From Ypsolopha sequella (lineage: Eukaryota > Arthropoda > Insecta > Lepidoptera > Ypsolophidae), in NCBI GenBank assembly GCA_934047225.1, contig OW204004.1, positions 9,118,401 through 9,182,400 of the forward strand: a stretch of DNA of 64,000 bases, read 5' to 3'. The notes beneath the pieces are model-generated. The model did no database searches and was not told the DNA's origin. It saw nothing but the letters and a program-made list of their open reading frames with translations. This document shows, in pieces, positions 33,501 through 41,655 of the stretch (positions are counted from its first letter, which is position 1; every line of letters begins with the position of its first letter). Made by a program: the position numbers and the translations under genes.

Positions 33501-36500
33501 AACCCCTGCACCCCGTGGGCGCGGGCTTGACAAGCTATAATTGTCTTTTTTATCTCGTAATGCACTCTGTATTTTTTTTTATTTCGCTGTAAATCTTAAT
33601 TTCCGAATTTCATAAAGGAGTCATCAAACGTTATTCTGATCATATGGTGAGTCTCTAGCATGAATTGCAGTATCAATGAAAGACAGTCAGGGGATTTAAA
33701 AAGGCCGACTTGGGTGAATCATACAATAATTTGAAAATAGGATAGAGTCAAGAGTTCTTTTTCACGCCTGCAAAAGAGACGGCATTAGAACGGAATCATG
33801 ATATGATTCATCCAAAGCGGCCTTTTTAGAGGACCAATAAAGATTTTGTTAAGGCCCCTTTGTACCATAGGGTCATCTGGGGTACAATATGATAATTTAA
33901 TCATCAGGCCTATCCAGTGGCGTATTTTAGGAATTGGCGCCCTGGGCATGTAAGGTTAACTAACTTAACTAAATTAACTAAAAAAGGCAAAAATGTTTCA
34001 ATTATAAAATAAAATCCAGTACTGTGTTGGGCTGTGATGATAATTAATGAAAAGGCTAAAAATACCTTACAAAGAAATAAACACAATAATTTATTCAATA
34101 TTTAATATATTTTCCGATGAACAATTTTTTTATATCAGTATAAAGTCAAAAAGCATCAAAATTAAAAGATTGGACGATTAAACCAAATATGTAGATACCT
34201 AACAATTGATAATGAATGAAAGGCGCTCAAAGCTGAGTGCGAGGTGCAGCTTGCGCTGCCCGCCCCTCGTAGCCTGCCGCCTCGGGCCATGGCCCGTTTG
34301 TTCTTAGGGTAAATAAATACGCCACTGGACCTATAATTGGGGTAGGCAAAAACCACATGTGATGTGAAGGCGTTTATTTTCCACATCCATTACTCGAGTC
34401 ACACGCTCTTCTACTCCGGTTTCTTTTGGATTAGTCCTCATACTTTATAAATTATATTTTAGGGCTACGTTCGCACGGGAGTTAAAGAAAGCGTTGCGTA
34501 AAAAAGCGCTCAAAGTTGTCTTTGTAAAATAAAGCGTGGGCCGATAAAAAACTCGGACATATAGAAAGACACTAAAAGAGCGCTCGTGCGACCGTAGCCT
34601 TAGTATGCAATATTTGTTAGGGTATCAACAAATTTGACAATTTATTTACCAAAATAATAAAAACTATGCCTTAAAATGGTGTATATTCTCTAAAAACATT
34701 TATAAATTAAGCTATGGGAATTTCTCATATAAGTATTTTACGCAGTCGCTAGAGAGCATCTGATGATATTATGAACTTTACAGTTCTAATTGTAACAATA
34801 TGGATTGACGCTTTATTTCTTTTTGAACATGCAGACAGGGAAAAAGGTAAGAATTTTACATTTGGATTGGCGGATTTGCGCGCGAAATCTTCAATTATAA
34901 ATATTAGTCGAGAAAAATTCACCAACAGCTGGTAAAGTAAATTAAATTTATAGAGTAGCTGGAAAATCGGTCATTGACCCGAAGTGTTACATTAGCGTCA
35001 AAAGAAAACGATGCGTATCGCTCTCGGTACACTTCTTTATCGCTTACGCTTCTTTCCGCGTTTCATAGTTAATAGATATCAAAAAATAGAACTGGGAACC
35101 TGGCAAAAATGATTAATACTTGCGATTGTCGGCACTTCGTGAAACAAGACAAGACAAGTCAAATACTCTTTATTGTGCACCATATACAAGAAAACTTAAA
35201 ATAGAAAAACAAGATAATGATAGATAACAATTGGCGGTCTTGTCGCTAATAGCGATTTCTTCCAGACAACCTTTGGGTGGAAATGAAGCCAAGGATATAA
35301 ATCGTAAAGGCGGTGTACATCAAAATAAATAATAGACAATTTAATAATTGTTTACTTACTATATTATATGTACTAATACTTAAATATGAAACATAAAATA
35401 AACTGATGTATATCTACAAATATATTATAAATACAAAAATAACGTAGAGAACCAGTAATTAAGTAATAATAATAGTAGCTTGGATAATTTGGATAACAAC
35501 ATGATGTATAAACACACTTGCACTCGTTTCACAGTTTATTAGCTTATTTAATCCGATCGGTTTCGGTTTAACACCATCATCAAGGGTTTAGACTAATTAG
35601 ATGTTATTCCGTGCAGTAAATGATATAGTAAACCTGGCAAAAAAGTTGGTTAACCCCACAAAACGCCAATAGGTCAATGACCAATTTTCCAGCTGCCCTA
35701 GGAATTTACTTTAATTTGGGTTCTATCTCCAATGGAGCATTAGATCTGAAAAATGTAACTTGTTACATTTGTAAAAATGTAACATCTCTTTTGTTGAAAC
35801 TGTAAAGGGAAACCCAGTAAGCCAAAATGGGCTTAGGCGAAGAATGCCCAATTGGCATAGATTAAATTATGTTAAGGTGTGTCAATTCGAAAACCATTTC
35901 AAGATTTAGGTTTAATAAGCCGTATTTATATCCGATAGCTATATTTCTTTTATAATAATCCCTTCTATACCAAAATATACCGGTGGACAAACCCAGATAA
36001 AGTAATAAGTATATTTAATAAATTAACCGTAGTTATTTTACACGAATCAATTTGGTATACTTGTAAATAATGGGGAATGAGTTTCTCTCAATTACTTATA
36101 GGTAGGTAATGGTCTTTCTTTTTTCATAAAATTCCTAGTTGAATAATTGCAATAAGTACTTCTAAAGAAACCTCTTTTAGGTATACTAGAACTTTATTTT
36201 TAGTTCAAGAAGTTGTACCTATTTAATACTACATTGAAGTTCCGTTGTTCTACTCCATATGGTATATAGAATCAATGAGTGTCTAGATTTTGCCGTTCTA
36301 TGGAGTAAATTTTCCCTTTATAGTACAACCAAATACAACCTTCAATTATTTCATTATTTAAGCTATAAAAATTTAAATTATTCTCTTTCTCTAGAGTAGG
36401 TTCTTATCAGATAATTGCATTTTTAGTTCTTGTAAGTAAGTCATGATTTTCAATAGACTTATATTCTTGAAAATTTTAAAATAATATCTCTAAAATGGCA

Positions 36501-39271
36501 GGAACTAGAATATCAGTTGCTTGGTAGCCACGAGTTTTAAAATTATTCCAGATATTTCCAAAATTAGTAAATATAGCTGGCAAATGCCATGTGGTTACTC
36601 TTTTTGTAGATTTTAACAGTCAATCCTAACAATAAGTAAAATATTACTATTTCTTGATGATGATTGACTCTAAACTATTCAGCTCAAATTTTAATAAATA
36701 GATTCTGTTCCATGGAGTTAATTCAATAAAATTTGATTCATGGAAACTACTCGTAGAATTTAGTAGTCCTTCACCTACCAACCAACTTTCTTGCTCCTGT
36801 ATATACTAACTTCCAGTCATCTATTTCATACAAGAAACAAAAACAATGATTCTCATCGCATCGTCGGTGAAAAATGGGCGTACGTTGGTTGGCTTACTAC
36901 TGTAAGCCAGGGGTACTCCCCTGTCGGATGTGTCGTATCGTATTGAGAAAAGTTGGTCATTTTTAGTACTGCGGGCCTATTATGTATCTCTAGTTGCCAT
37001 CTAGACTGGGTGCCTATCATCAAAACCATAGATCTACTATCGAATTCTGATTGTCTAAGGATATGTTCGCACTTGAAGTGACGACACAGTTCGTAAATAG
37101 TTCAATACCCACTAAGGCAATTTTGAAAGTTCAGTTCTTATCTATGTTTTTGATGATAAGCACCCAGTCCAGTTGGCAACCAAAGATACAGAATAGGGGG
37201 GCTGAGGGCCTATTATGTATCTCTAGTTGCCTTCTGGACTGGGTGTCTATCATCAAAAACATAGATGTACTATCGAATTCCGATTTCCTAAGGATATGTT
37301 CGCACTTGAAGTAACGACACAGATTGTTAATAGTTCAATACCCACTAAAGGCAATTTTGAAATTTCAGTTTTTATCTATGTTTTTGATGATAGGCACCTA
37401 GTACAGTTGGCAACTAAAGATACAGAATAGGGGGGCAGGTCATTAAAAGCATTTTAAGATTTAGTCATTTCACGAATTAGTCATTTATCGCATTGGTCAT
37501 TTAGCGAATTGGACATTTCTAGACCGATAGTAATTTTGCAAATTGGGAATTATTTACCTAAACCTAAAAATGCATGGTCTTCAAAACGTCTTGGACCGTC
37601 TCCGTGGCCCGTAGCACGCACCATTGATGCAGGTTCTTTAAGACTTGCGCCACAGTATAAGGAAAAGGAAGCAGTATTATGTCTTCATAGAAACGGCCCG
37701 AAACGACGCGCTTCGAAATCTCGGGGGCTTCGGGGGGCGGCAGTCGCAGTTGTGCATCAGTCACGTATGCACGCTAAAACTTTGAGACGCTCCCGCGCAT
37801 TTACGAGTTTTTTACGTAAATTATGGCACGTAGCTATCATGCTAATTGTTCAGTGTACGGATGTTTCAATACACCTCTATCGGAACCAGGATTAACGTTT
37901 TTTAAATTACGAACTCAGCCGGCAAGGTAAAACTATTCTAGGAAGCCTTAAAAGGATTGTAAGCTACCATATGCTACGATCCGAACACACCTCTTTCATT
38001 TTATTTATGTTGCATTTAAAATTTTAATAGGCTCAACTCCTGAATAAATATCTGGAAAATTCCTAAAAGTCTTGAAGAAATTGTAGACTACCATCAATAA
38101 CGATCCTGACACACCTCTTTCGTATTTTTGTTCCCTTTTAACGATTTATGCACTGAAATCAACCTTGACAAATTGTGGTGAAATGGTTAAATCCTGACAA
38201 AAACGAAACGCAACAAACAGTCACTGGCCACGGGGCAGCCCTAGTGCGTTTTTGCGCATCGAGCGGCCGTAGGTATTTATTTCAAGGACACTCCTCAGTC
38301 GTAATACTGCTTCCTTTTCCTTATACTGTACTTGCGCCGTCACGCCTACCGCATTCCTAAACACGCTAAAGAGCAATGCACGCGTGCCCTGTAGTGAAAT
38401 ATCAGTATATTTTTATAGTAATTGAAAATTTCCCATTATTACCGAAGTTAGCGATAGCGTATTTATCACTTTTTGTATGAAATCGTGTCAGATGACGTCA
38501 CGCGACATGCCGTTAAGCTCACTTTGATTACCAATAACGATAATCGAATTTATTTTTCAATGCAAGTGCTCGTAAAGGCCCACTTTTTAATTAAAGTCGA
38601 TTATTTTGTCCTAGGGCTTTATTATTATTATTTTTTTATTTATTTACAATGGTTGGCTAACCTGCAGCCTTTCCTGTGTACCTTATATGTTATACTTTTT
38701 TTCCACTATTTAACGGCTCTGGATACAATCCTTTTGAGCCAATCATAATTTAAAGTTCACAAGATTATATTTCTTTTATTCCCTCACACTATGCATTGAA
38801 AAACGTAGCATCATAAACGGGCGTAAGAGCAATAATTTACTCGGTTACGTTTAAAACACTCGCTACGCTCGTGTTTTAAATCGTCCTCGTAATTTATTCC
38901 TTTTCGCCCTTGTAGCATAAACTACAATTTTTTCATGTTTGGCCTCATGCGTACGCAAGCGCCACGCCCCCTTACCATATCTCCCCGGTTCAGATATCTA
39001 CTATGGGCGTGCTAGACCCTCTGTCAAGACAATGCCGTCATCATATTTTTCACACTCCTGTTCGTTTCCAGCGACGGCCGGCGCCGCCATATACTCGTCA
39101 GAGTCTGACGGATCGGACGTCGAGACGCGGCGCGCACGCAAGCTTGACCGAGCCAAGGCGCTCAAGGACTCGGACAGCGAGGGCGGAGGTGAGGGGTCCG
39201 ACACGCAAGGGGGCGGGGACACGCCGCGCCAGAGCGGGAGCGCCAGCGGGAGCGGGACAGACGATGAATAG
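15424..39271 (+). CDS. Leo1: Leo1, subunit of the PAF1 transcription-elongation complex (ten exons; first exon missing)
   Basis: The exons are 15424-15523, 17811-18560, 18954-19207, 21433-21602, 22973-23187, 25746-25908, 28070-28206, 30231-30309, 32525-32705 and 39072-39271. All introns are GT-AG and the phases agree throughout, giving 748 codons plus stop. Visible residues 1-370 are Ser/Arg/Lys-rich repeats (SKSRS and SPKSR types). An acidic linker follows. The Leo1 domain (about residues 435-625) carries [24 protein letters not shown] and [10 protein letters not shown]. The C-terminus is acidic and Ser/Gly-rich. In other animals Leo1 pairs with Paf1 on RNA polymerase II in the nucleus and promotes elongation and histone modification; the fly orthologue is Atu. 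The first visible exon starts inside a codon, so at least one upstream exon with the start codon exists but was not recognised. Confidence 0.95.
15524..17810. other. Leo1 intron after first visible exon
   Basis: 2.3 kb. It holds a roughly 50-bp duplicated word near 16128-16229 and the 67-bp array at 16322-16783. The rest, including 16800-17750, has no recognisable gene or element. Confidence 0.6.
16322..16783 (+). repeat. 67-bp tandem repeat, about seven copies
   Basis: Units start GCTGAGAAGTATTGAGATCC at 16389, 16456, 16523, 16590, 16657 and 16724. A more divergent first unit starts at 16322. The inner units are identical by eye, so the array is being kept uniform. It lies within a Leo1 intron. 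Confidence 0.92.
17811..18560 (+). CDS. Leo1: Leo1 exon: Ser/Arg-rich repeat region
   Basis: The acceptor is CTTTTCAG and the donor CAG|GTAAAC. Its 250 codons are mostly Ser, Lys, Arg and Pro, with many SPKSR and SRSGS units. This resembles SR-type low complexity, likely disordered and heavily phosphorylated. The region is much longer and more regular than the N-terminus of most Leo1 proteins I know. Long antisense frames exist here only because the codons are repetitive. Confidence 0.88.
18561..18953. other. Leo1 intron containing MITE 'A' copy 2
   Basis: A short intron. Positions 18620-18665 form a small inverted repeat (TTTGGCTATTTC ... GAAATAGCCAAA). The MITE at 18709-18877 fills most of the rest. 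Confidence 0.7.
18709..18877. mobile_element. palindromic MITE 'A', copy 2
   Basis: Same hairpin element as 13416-13584 (TAATGGTATCGATTCGGC at one end, GAATCGGTACCATT at the other). Its end is about 75 bases from the following Leo1 exon. Confidence 0.85.
18954..19207 (+). CDS. Leo1: Leo1 exon: basic and acidic low-complexity linker
   Basis: The acceptor is CATTTCAG and the donor ACAG|GTAAAG. It continues the SKSKSRSRS run, then codes [12 protein letters not shown], a Lys-rich stretch (KPKKKTKKI) and [10 protein letters not shown]. The Lys-rich part could be a nuclear localisation signal; that is inferred from composition only. Confidence 0.9.
19424..20118. mobile_element. inverted-repeat element in Leo1 intron
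   Basis: The left end CTAAAGTCGAGTCCAGAATT and right end AATTCTGGACTCGACTTTAG are inverted, with about 38 matching bases. The 0.6-kb interior has no coding sequence. A second palindrome (19967-20034) built on TTTGATTCCAAACACAATAA is nested inside. Confidence 0.7.
20168..20940 (+). mobile_element. LINE-like remnant
   Basis: 20168-20632 has a related inverted copy at 29083-29560. The plus frame at 20616-20888 codes ENPEDLL-like words ([20 protein letters not shown]) that resemble the Cys/His tail after LINE reverse transcriptases, though the zinc residues are incomplete. An AATAAATAAG end follows. It is dead. Confidence 0.45.
20948..21342 (+). mobile_element. MITE 'B', copy 1 (about 395 bp)
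   Basis: Starts AATAGTAGTTTATGCTACTA and ends GAGCACATGCATTGAAA. Within it are the hairpin AAAACACGAGCGTAGCGAGT and the word AAGCCCTAGGGCAAAATAAT. Four more copies lie in the window (26384, 38552, 40298 and 49163). No frame is conserved between them. Confidence 0.85.
21433..21602 (+). CDS. Leo1: Leo1 exon: acidic/SR linker
   Basis: The acceptor is CCTGCCAG and the donor GAG|GTAAGA. It codes [18 protein letters not shown], then [20 protein letters not shown]. The words LFG-D-SDISSE are typical of the acidic stretch just before the Leo1 domain. Confidence 0.93.
21902..22171. mobile_element. palindromic MITE with TA flanks (mariner-like)
   Basis: The arms of about 80 bases are inverted copies: TACAACGTGTAACAGAAAG, then CATATTTGAAGAGCTTATTC, and the mirror image. 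The ends abut TA, as expected for Tc1/mariner derivatives. It is non-coding. Confidence 0.8.
22783..22865. repeat. GGGTTCCGTACC-type repeat
   Basis: A short copy of the repeat also seen at 31950-32245, 32862-33345 and 49797-50060. The core GGTTCCGTACC is inverted as GGTACGGAACCC about 20 bases on. Confidence 0.6.
22973..23187 (+). CDS. Leo1: Leo1 exon: start of the Leo1 domain
   Basis: The acceptor is CTTTTCAG and the donor CAG|GTATGT. It codes an acidic lead ([18 protein letters not shown]), then [20 protein letters not shown] and [16 protein letters not shown]. The [16 protein letters not shown] words are the best-conserved block of Leo1, so this exon identifies the gene. Confidence 0.97.
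23571..24418. mobile_element. hAT-like non-autonomous element with CCGGATA clusters
   Basis: The ends are TAGAGATGAAACGGATA and the inverted ATCCGTTTCATCTCTA, with an exact 8-bp duplication GTTATATT at 23563-23570 and 24419-24426. Both subterminal zones are packed with GGCCGGATA and ATCCGGC words. Such clustered words are usual transposase-binding sites. The 848-bp body has no transposase frame. Confidence 0.88.
24537..25606. repeat. dispersed repeat with inner insertion
   Basis: The outer parts (24537-24690 and about 25393-25606) match 43697-43052 in reverse, where they are contiguous. Words include CTAGATGGCGTTGCTAAATC and TAGATGGCGCTGAAATATTC. About 700 bases (24700-25393) are extra here and carry a meaningless frame. 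It is either an insertion here or a deletion in the other copy. Confidence 0.65.
25746..25908 (+). CDS. Leo1: Leo1 exon: core of the Leo1 domain
   Basis: The acceptor is GTAACAG and the donor CAT|GTAAGTG. It codes [12 protein letters not shown], then [20 protein letters not shown] and [10 protein letters not shown]. The NT-RWR, N-R-VKWSDGS-SLHLG words are diagnostic for Leo1, in the beta-rich part that contacts Paf1 in known structures. Confidence 0.97.
26384..26777 (+). mobile_element. MITE 'B', copy 2
   Basis: Same orientation as 20948-21342 and nearly identical by eye (AATAGTAGTTTATGG start, GCACATGCATTGAAAAA end). Confidence 0.85.
26782..26862. repeat. hairpin next to MITE 'B'
   Basis: The arms ATATATTTCGGCCCACGGTA and TACCGTGGGCTAAAATATAT are near-perfect inverted copies around CGACTGATGACGG. 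A related hairpin lies at 28446-28516. Confidence 0.7.
27286..28014. mobile_element. element with 9-bp target duplication (Mutator-like)
   Basis: The inverted ends are ATAGATAAATAAAGGAAGGA and the mirror image, about 29 bases each. An exact 9-bp duplication GCCGGAGCC flanks it (27277-27285 and 28015-28023). Nine-base duplications are the mark of the Mutator superfamily. It is 729 bp with no transposase frame, and it ends 55 bases before a Leo1 exon. Confidence 0.8.
28070..28206 (+). CDS. Leo1: Leo1 exon: Leo1 domain, continued
   Basis: The acceptor is GTTTCCAG and the donor CAG|GTACGT. It codes [20 protein letters not shown], then [19 protein letters not shown]. The [15 protein letters not shown] and F-THRK-T words are conserved in Leo1 from yeast to animals. 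Confidence 0.97.
28362..28762. repeat. three-level nested palindrome
   Basis: The outer arms (28362-28445 and 28682-28762) share AAGCCTTTTCTTTGGCCTTT and TTATTGTTTTAAGT in inverted order. Inside them is a hairpin (28446-28516) built on AAATATATTTCGGCCAACTT, followed by MITE 'A' copy 3. Confidence 0.8.
28521..28681. mobile_element. palindromic MITE 'A', copy 3
   Basis: TTGTGTCGAATCGGCGCAAC at one end and GCCGAATCGATAC at the other, around the family's TTATTTGACAG arms. It has more substitutions than the other copies. Confidence 0.8.
29083..29560 (-). mobile_element. LINE-like remnant, inverted copy of 20168-20632
   Basis: Shares AGCGACATCTAACTACGTCT, TTTGATGAAACACCATCATA and other words with the earlier copy, in reverse order. 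It is non-coding. Confidence 0.6.
29758..30075 (-). mobile_element. LINE C-terminal fragment
   Basis: The minus-strand frames read [10 protein letters not shown] and then a basic stretch with [10 protein letters not shown], the usual tail after the reverse transcriptase of RTE/Rex-like LINEs. The frame is shifted part-way, so it is a dead fragment. Confidence 0.55.
30231..30309 (+). CDS. Leo1: Leo1 exon: end of the Leo1 domain
   Basis: The acceptor is TTCAACAG and the donor AAG|GTGAGT. It codes [20 protein letters not shown], then RKYQLK. This leads into the helical Lys/Glu-rich end of the domain in the next exon. Confidence 0.95.
30324..30548. mobile_element. palindromic mariner-like MITE
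   Basis: The ends are TACACTGGTGGACATAAAAA and TTTTTATGTCCACCAGTGTA, with arms extending about 38 bases (TCGACTCAAGCATTGTTG). TA lies at both borders, which suits a Tc1/mariner derivative. It begins 15 bases after the preceding exon. Confidence 0.85.
30610..30943. mobile_element. palindromic MITE 'I' plus a half copy
   Basis: 30610-30870 starts TATACGGTGAAATTTCATAC and ends with the mirror image TTTCACCTTGTATA. 30872-30943 is half of another copy. The family is also at 51677-51945, and a fragment lies at 62517. Confidence 0.7.
30993..31694 (+). mobile_element. RTE-type LINE, 3' end
   Basis: Codes the last 230 or so residues of the LINE protein: [39 protein letters not shown], then KWQWTGHI and [20 protein letters not shown], ending QQWTNTG. 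These words follow the reverse transcriptase in RTE-clade LINEs. One in-frame TGA (31388-31390) breaks it. The 5' part, including YADD, is missing. The copy at 237-515 is the same family. Confidence 0.88.
31950..32245. repeat. GGGTTCC-type repeat
   Basis: Starts TTCAGGGTTCATGTATGT and ends TGGAACCCTGAAC, so the ends are inverted. AT-rich interior with words shared with 32862-33345. Confidence 0.5.
32525..32705 (+). CDS. Leo1: Leo1 exon: end of the domain and Arg/Gly-rich linker
   Basis: The acceptor is AATTTCAG and the donor AAAG|GTAACA. It codes [12 protein letters not shown], a GC-rich Arg/Ala/Gly stretch, then [20 protein letters not shown]. The word SL-AIKNKYK is a conserved Leo1 C-terminal motif. 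Local GC is far above the intron background. Confidence 0.95.
32715..32850 (-). mobile_element. tRNA-derived SINE at a splice donor
   Basis: The minus strand has box A TGGCGCAGTCGG and box B GAGGTCGCAGGTTC. The head lies at the high coordinate inside the copy and the insertion starts about 10 bases after the donor of the preceding exon. Confidence 0.7.
32862..33345. repeat. GGTTCCGTA-type dispersed repeat
   Basis: Opens ACCGGCCAAGTGCGAG and closes TTTAGGTACGGAACCCTAAA, preceded by a GGACGGACGGAC run. This repeat type is common in moth genomes, as I recall. It is non-coding. Confidence 0.65.
33347..33575 (+). mobile_element. tRNA-derived SINE
   Basis: Box A GGTGGCGCAGTCGGTAGCGC at 33390-33409 is a good polymerase III type match. 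The body runs to GTAATGCACTCTG near 33568. It faces the SINE at 32715-32850. Confidence 0.65.
33688..33837. mobile_element. MITE 'D', copy 1
   Basis: The ends AAAAAGGCCGACTTGGGTGA and TCATCCAAAGCGGCCTTTTT are inverted. The interior has GAGACGGCATTAGAACGGAA. Two other copies lie at 44917-45062 and 63214-63341. Confidence 0.75.
35143..35335 (-). mobile_element. LINE 3' end (5'-truncated)
   Basis: In antisense it starts with a GACAAGACAAGTC tail and CTTTATTGTGCACC, followed by ATTGGCGGTCTTGTCGCTAA. The same 3' UTR occurs at 46598-46790. No ORF is left. Confidence 0.65.
36971..37433. repeat. tandem pair of 233-bp hairpin units
   Basis: Unit 1 starts at about 36971 and unit 2 at about 37204. Each unit is itself an inverted repeat: TCTCTAGTTGCCATCTAGAC ... 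GTCCAGTTGGCAACCAAAGA, with CATCAAAA.CATAGAT and its mirror image inside. It is non-coding. Confidence 0.8.
37652..38329 (+). mobile_element. P-superfamily-like mini-element with THAP exon, copy 2
   Basis: The inverted ends are ACAGTATAAGGAAAAGGAAG and the mirror image. The flanking duplication ACTTGCGCC is at 37643-37651 and 38330-38338 (8 or 9 bp, depending on where the end is set). It matches 11885-12602 over its length. The THAP exon is intact. Confidence 0.82.
37823..37926 (+). pseudogene. THAP-domain N-terminal exon (transposon remnant)
   Basis: 104 bases from ATG to AAG|GTAAAA, the same length as 12287-12390. It codes [20 protein letters not shown] and the following K-x-RTQPAR. It differs by a few replacements and has no stop. 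No second exon is seen before the end of the element. Confidence 0.7.
38552..38930 (-). mobile_element. MITE 'B', copy 3
   Basis: Reverse orientation of 20948-21342, with a short internal deletion around 38593. It ends 141 bases before the last Leo1 exon. Confidence 0.82.
39072..39271 (+). CDS. Leo1: Leo1 last exon
   Basis: The acceptor is GTTTCCAG. It codes [30 protein letters not shown] and a Ser/Gly tail ending GTDDE, with the stop TAG at 39269-39271. The acidic Ser-rich end is normal for Leo1. Confidence 0.95.
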
Positions 39272-39380
39272 ACTACGCTACAGGTACATTGGAGAGAATC
39301 TGTTTTATTTTTGTGAAAAATTGTTTTGCAATGAAAAATAATCCATGTTGAAATGTTGAATAAATTAAAACTGACAGTGA
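39272..39380 (+). promoter_or_regulatory. Leo1 3' UTR with candidate poly(A) signal
   Basis: AATAAA occurs at 39359-39364, about 90 bases after the stop. The sequence then turns AT-rich. No other strong signal is nearer. Confidence 0.55.
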
Positions 39381-40297
39381 CTTTGAAATGTATGGTTAAT
39401 GTATTTTTAATTACGTATGTAGTGAAATATTTAAAAGTAAGTTTGTAAATAGTAATATAGTTTTTTGTATTAAATAGCTGACTACAACATTACCGACTCT
39501 TTAAATGATAAAGTTTAAATCTATAATTATGTTTTATTTTTTCCGAGATATACAATACCTCAAATATCTTTTAATTAAACCCCATACTATACCAATCATG
39601 CAGATTAACTTTCTCAAAGAATCGTATCCGGATAAATGAAAAAAATAATTGACTTGCTCAAACGAAAGAAATAGTAGGTTTTGATTCTAGTGCGAGATGG
39701 TCACTCGCACGCATAGACAATACAGCCCAGAAAGACGTCTATTGTTCAACATCTTGCGTACAAATAATTCTGTCAACAATCGAAACGGGATACTGCAATC
39801 CTATTGGCTCTTACAATCTTACGTATAGCGCCACAAACTTATCTTTCCCGAAGATGAAGACTCTAACGTAATAAATATAGAAGCCATTTTGGTTTAGCCA
39901 ACCGAAACATATAATTTTGGAGTGGCGAATTGTATCTGCTGGTTCAGTCAGATGTGTTGACAGAAATCGGTTGCCTGTTATGAGAAGTCTGTAGGCTGTA
40001 TTCGTCTATGCTCGCACGTGTATCAAACAACGTTTTTTGTCTGCGAAAAATGACATGAAACAAAATAACAAGTCGACAAAAAACATACAAGAAACCTTTT
40101 TGTGCCAAGTCTGTCTGAAACTGTCTGTCAGAATGACACTGCTTTACCATTGTTTTACCAATGTTACAAAACAAAAGAAACGTGTTCCTTTCTAAAATCA
40201 TTTTAATCATTAGTTCCAAGATAGATTCAATAAAATATAAAATTATGACTTCTAAAATCGTTAAGAATTTATAAAACATCTTTTACAATTTAACATA
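39381..40297. other. intergenic, nothing recognised
   Basis: AT-rich. The short frames on both strands have no recognisable domain and no shared words with the repeat families in this window. Confidence 0.4.
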
Positions 40298-40691
40298 TTT
40301 TTCAATGCATGTGCTCGTAAAGGCCCACTTTTTATGCATCAAAACCGAACAGAAAGTCGATTATTTTGCCCTAGGGCTTTATTATTATTGTTTTTTTTAG
40401 TTTGTTTGCAATGGTTGGCTAACCTGCAGCCTTTCCTGTGTACCATAGATGTTATACTTTTTTCAACTGTTTAACGGCTCTGGATACAATCCTTTTGAGC
40501 CAATCATAATTTAAAGTTCACAAGATTATATTCGTTTTCATTTCCTCACACTATGCATTGAAAAACGTAGTATGATACACGGGCGTAAAAGCAATAAATT
40601 GCTCGGTTACGTTTAAAACACTCGCTACGCTCGTGTTTTAAATCGTCCTCGTAATTTATTCCTTTTGGCCCTTGTAGCATAAACTACTATA
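40298..40691 (-). mobile_element. MITE 'B', copy 4
   Basis: Reverse orientation of 20948-21342 and complete: TTTTTCAATGCATGTGCTCG start, GCATAAACTACTAT end. Confidence 0.85.
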
Positions 40692-40721
40692 ATAATAATA
40701 TAAAAGTTTGAAAATCCTTAT

Positions 40722-41086
40722 CTTAAGGCGATACCAAAAAAAATTGGGTTTTTTCGAATCCATTTACTTCACTATAACGTCATCTACGTATTTCATTTTT
40801 GGGTAAATGTTTATTGAGTATTTGATTAAGATTCTCATTGAAGGAAAACGCGATTGGATGAAATTTTCTCGATAGAATTTAATTGCGAAAAGACCTCTAA
40901 ATTGTTTTATTTTTTCTTGTAATTCTGAAATCCTAATTAATTTCATTGTAAAATTGCATTCAACATGTGGATATTATGTATTTGTAGTCTCCTTGAAAAT
41001 ATTTTTGACAAAATAGCTTAGTACATTTAATATTAATAAAAAACCGACTTTTTGCTACTTTTCTACGAATCCGTCACACTCGCACT
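40722..41086 (-). mobile_element. MITE 'C', copy 1
   Basis: Starts TTAAGGCGATACC and shares ACGTCATCTACGTATTTCAT and AAAACCGACTTTTTGCTACT with 61070-61488 (inverted). Truncated copies lie at 52022-52310 and 47945-48428. The open-frame stretches are chance. Confidence 0.75.
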
Positions 41087-41483
41087 GGTAAAACCAGGCC
41101 ACAGACTGCTCACTAAAATGATGTTAATGTTTTCCCCTAGGTGGCGTTAGTTGTTGAAAAGTAAAACACTAGTTTAAAATATGTAATTTTGCGTACGCTA
41201 GAATCTAGCATATTTTGAGCAGGTGTATTAAAATATTCGTTTATTATTAGCATGGATATCTTTCTTCGGAAAAGTTGTTCAGTACCATCAGTAGATCAGT
41301 AGAGTAGTAGTAAACATTTTAAAACATGAGCAAACAATAGGAACCGGATGCAATTAAGGGTGTCATTTCGGTTGTCTAAAGCCGACCGGACGTCGACGGA
41401 CCGGACTATCTGTCATGGATTGTATATGAAGCGTCCCGAAATACGACCTTCGCCGAAGAGTGGCGAAGATTCCTACGCGCATT

Positions 41484-41655
41484 ATTTGGGTATCGTTCCT
41501 AAACGCCGCCGGGGTAAAGGTAAAAATTAACTGTCACCCGTTCCACAACCATCCGAGTGAAAACGAACAGCTCCGAACAATTCTCGAAGTCGTTCATAAA
41601 CCTTGTCAGAAATGTCAAATTCAATTTTGACAGTTAATTTTAGGCCCCGTAAATT
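41484..41655. mobile_element. MITE 'E', copy 2
   Basis: Reverse relative of 13146-13329 (GTTCCTAAACGCC, CATCCGAGTGAAAACGAACA, CATAAACCTTGTCAGAAATG). The far end is degraded. Confidence 0.55.

Larger units (their letters stand above)
32706..39071. other. last Leo1 intron (6.4 kb), mostly repeats
   Basis: Recognised pieces are SINEs (32715-32850 and 33347-33575), the GGTTCC repeat (32862-33345), MITE 'D' (33688-33837), a LINE 3' end (35143-35335), a paired hairpin repeat (36971-37433), the THAP element (37652-38329) and MITE 'B' (38552-38930). In 33840-35140 I see only weak shared words (34628-34745 with 63815-63910). In 35340-36960 there is only a word at 35866-35925 that recurs at 63465-63525. 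Confidence 0.65.

Noticed and set aside
38939..39071. Extension of the last Leo1 exon upstream to an ATG at 38939
   Set aside because: The open frame crosses a good TTTCCAG acceptor at 39071; residues upstream do not resemble Leo1, and the phase fits splicing from 32705.
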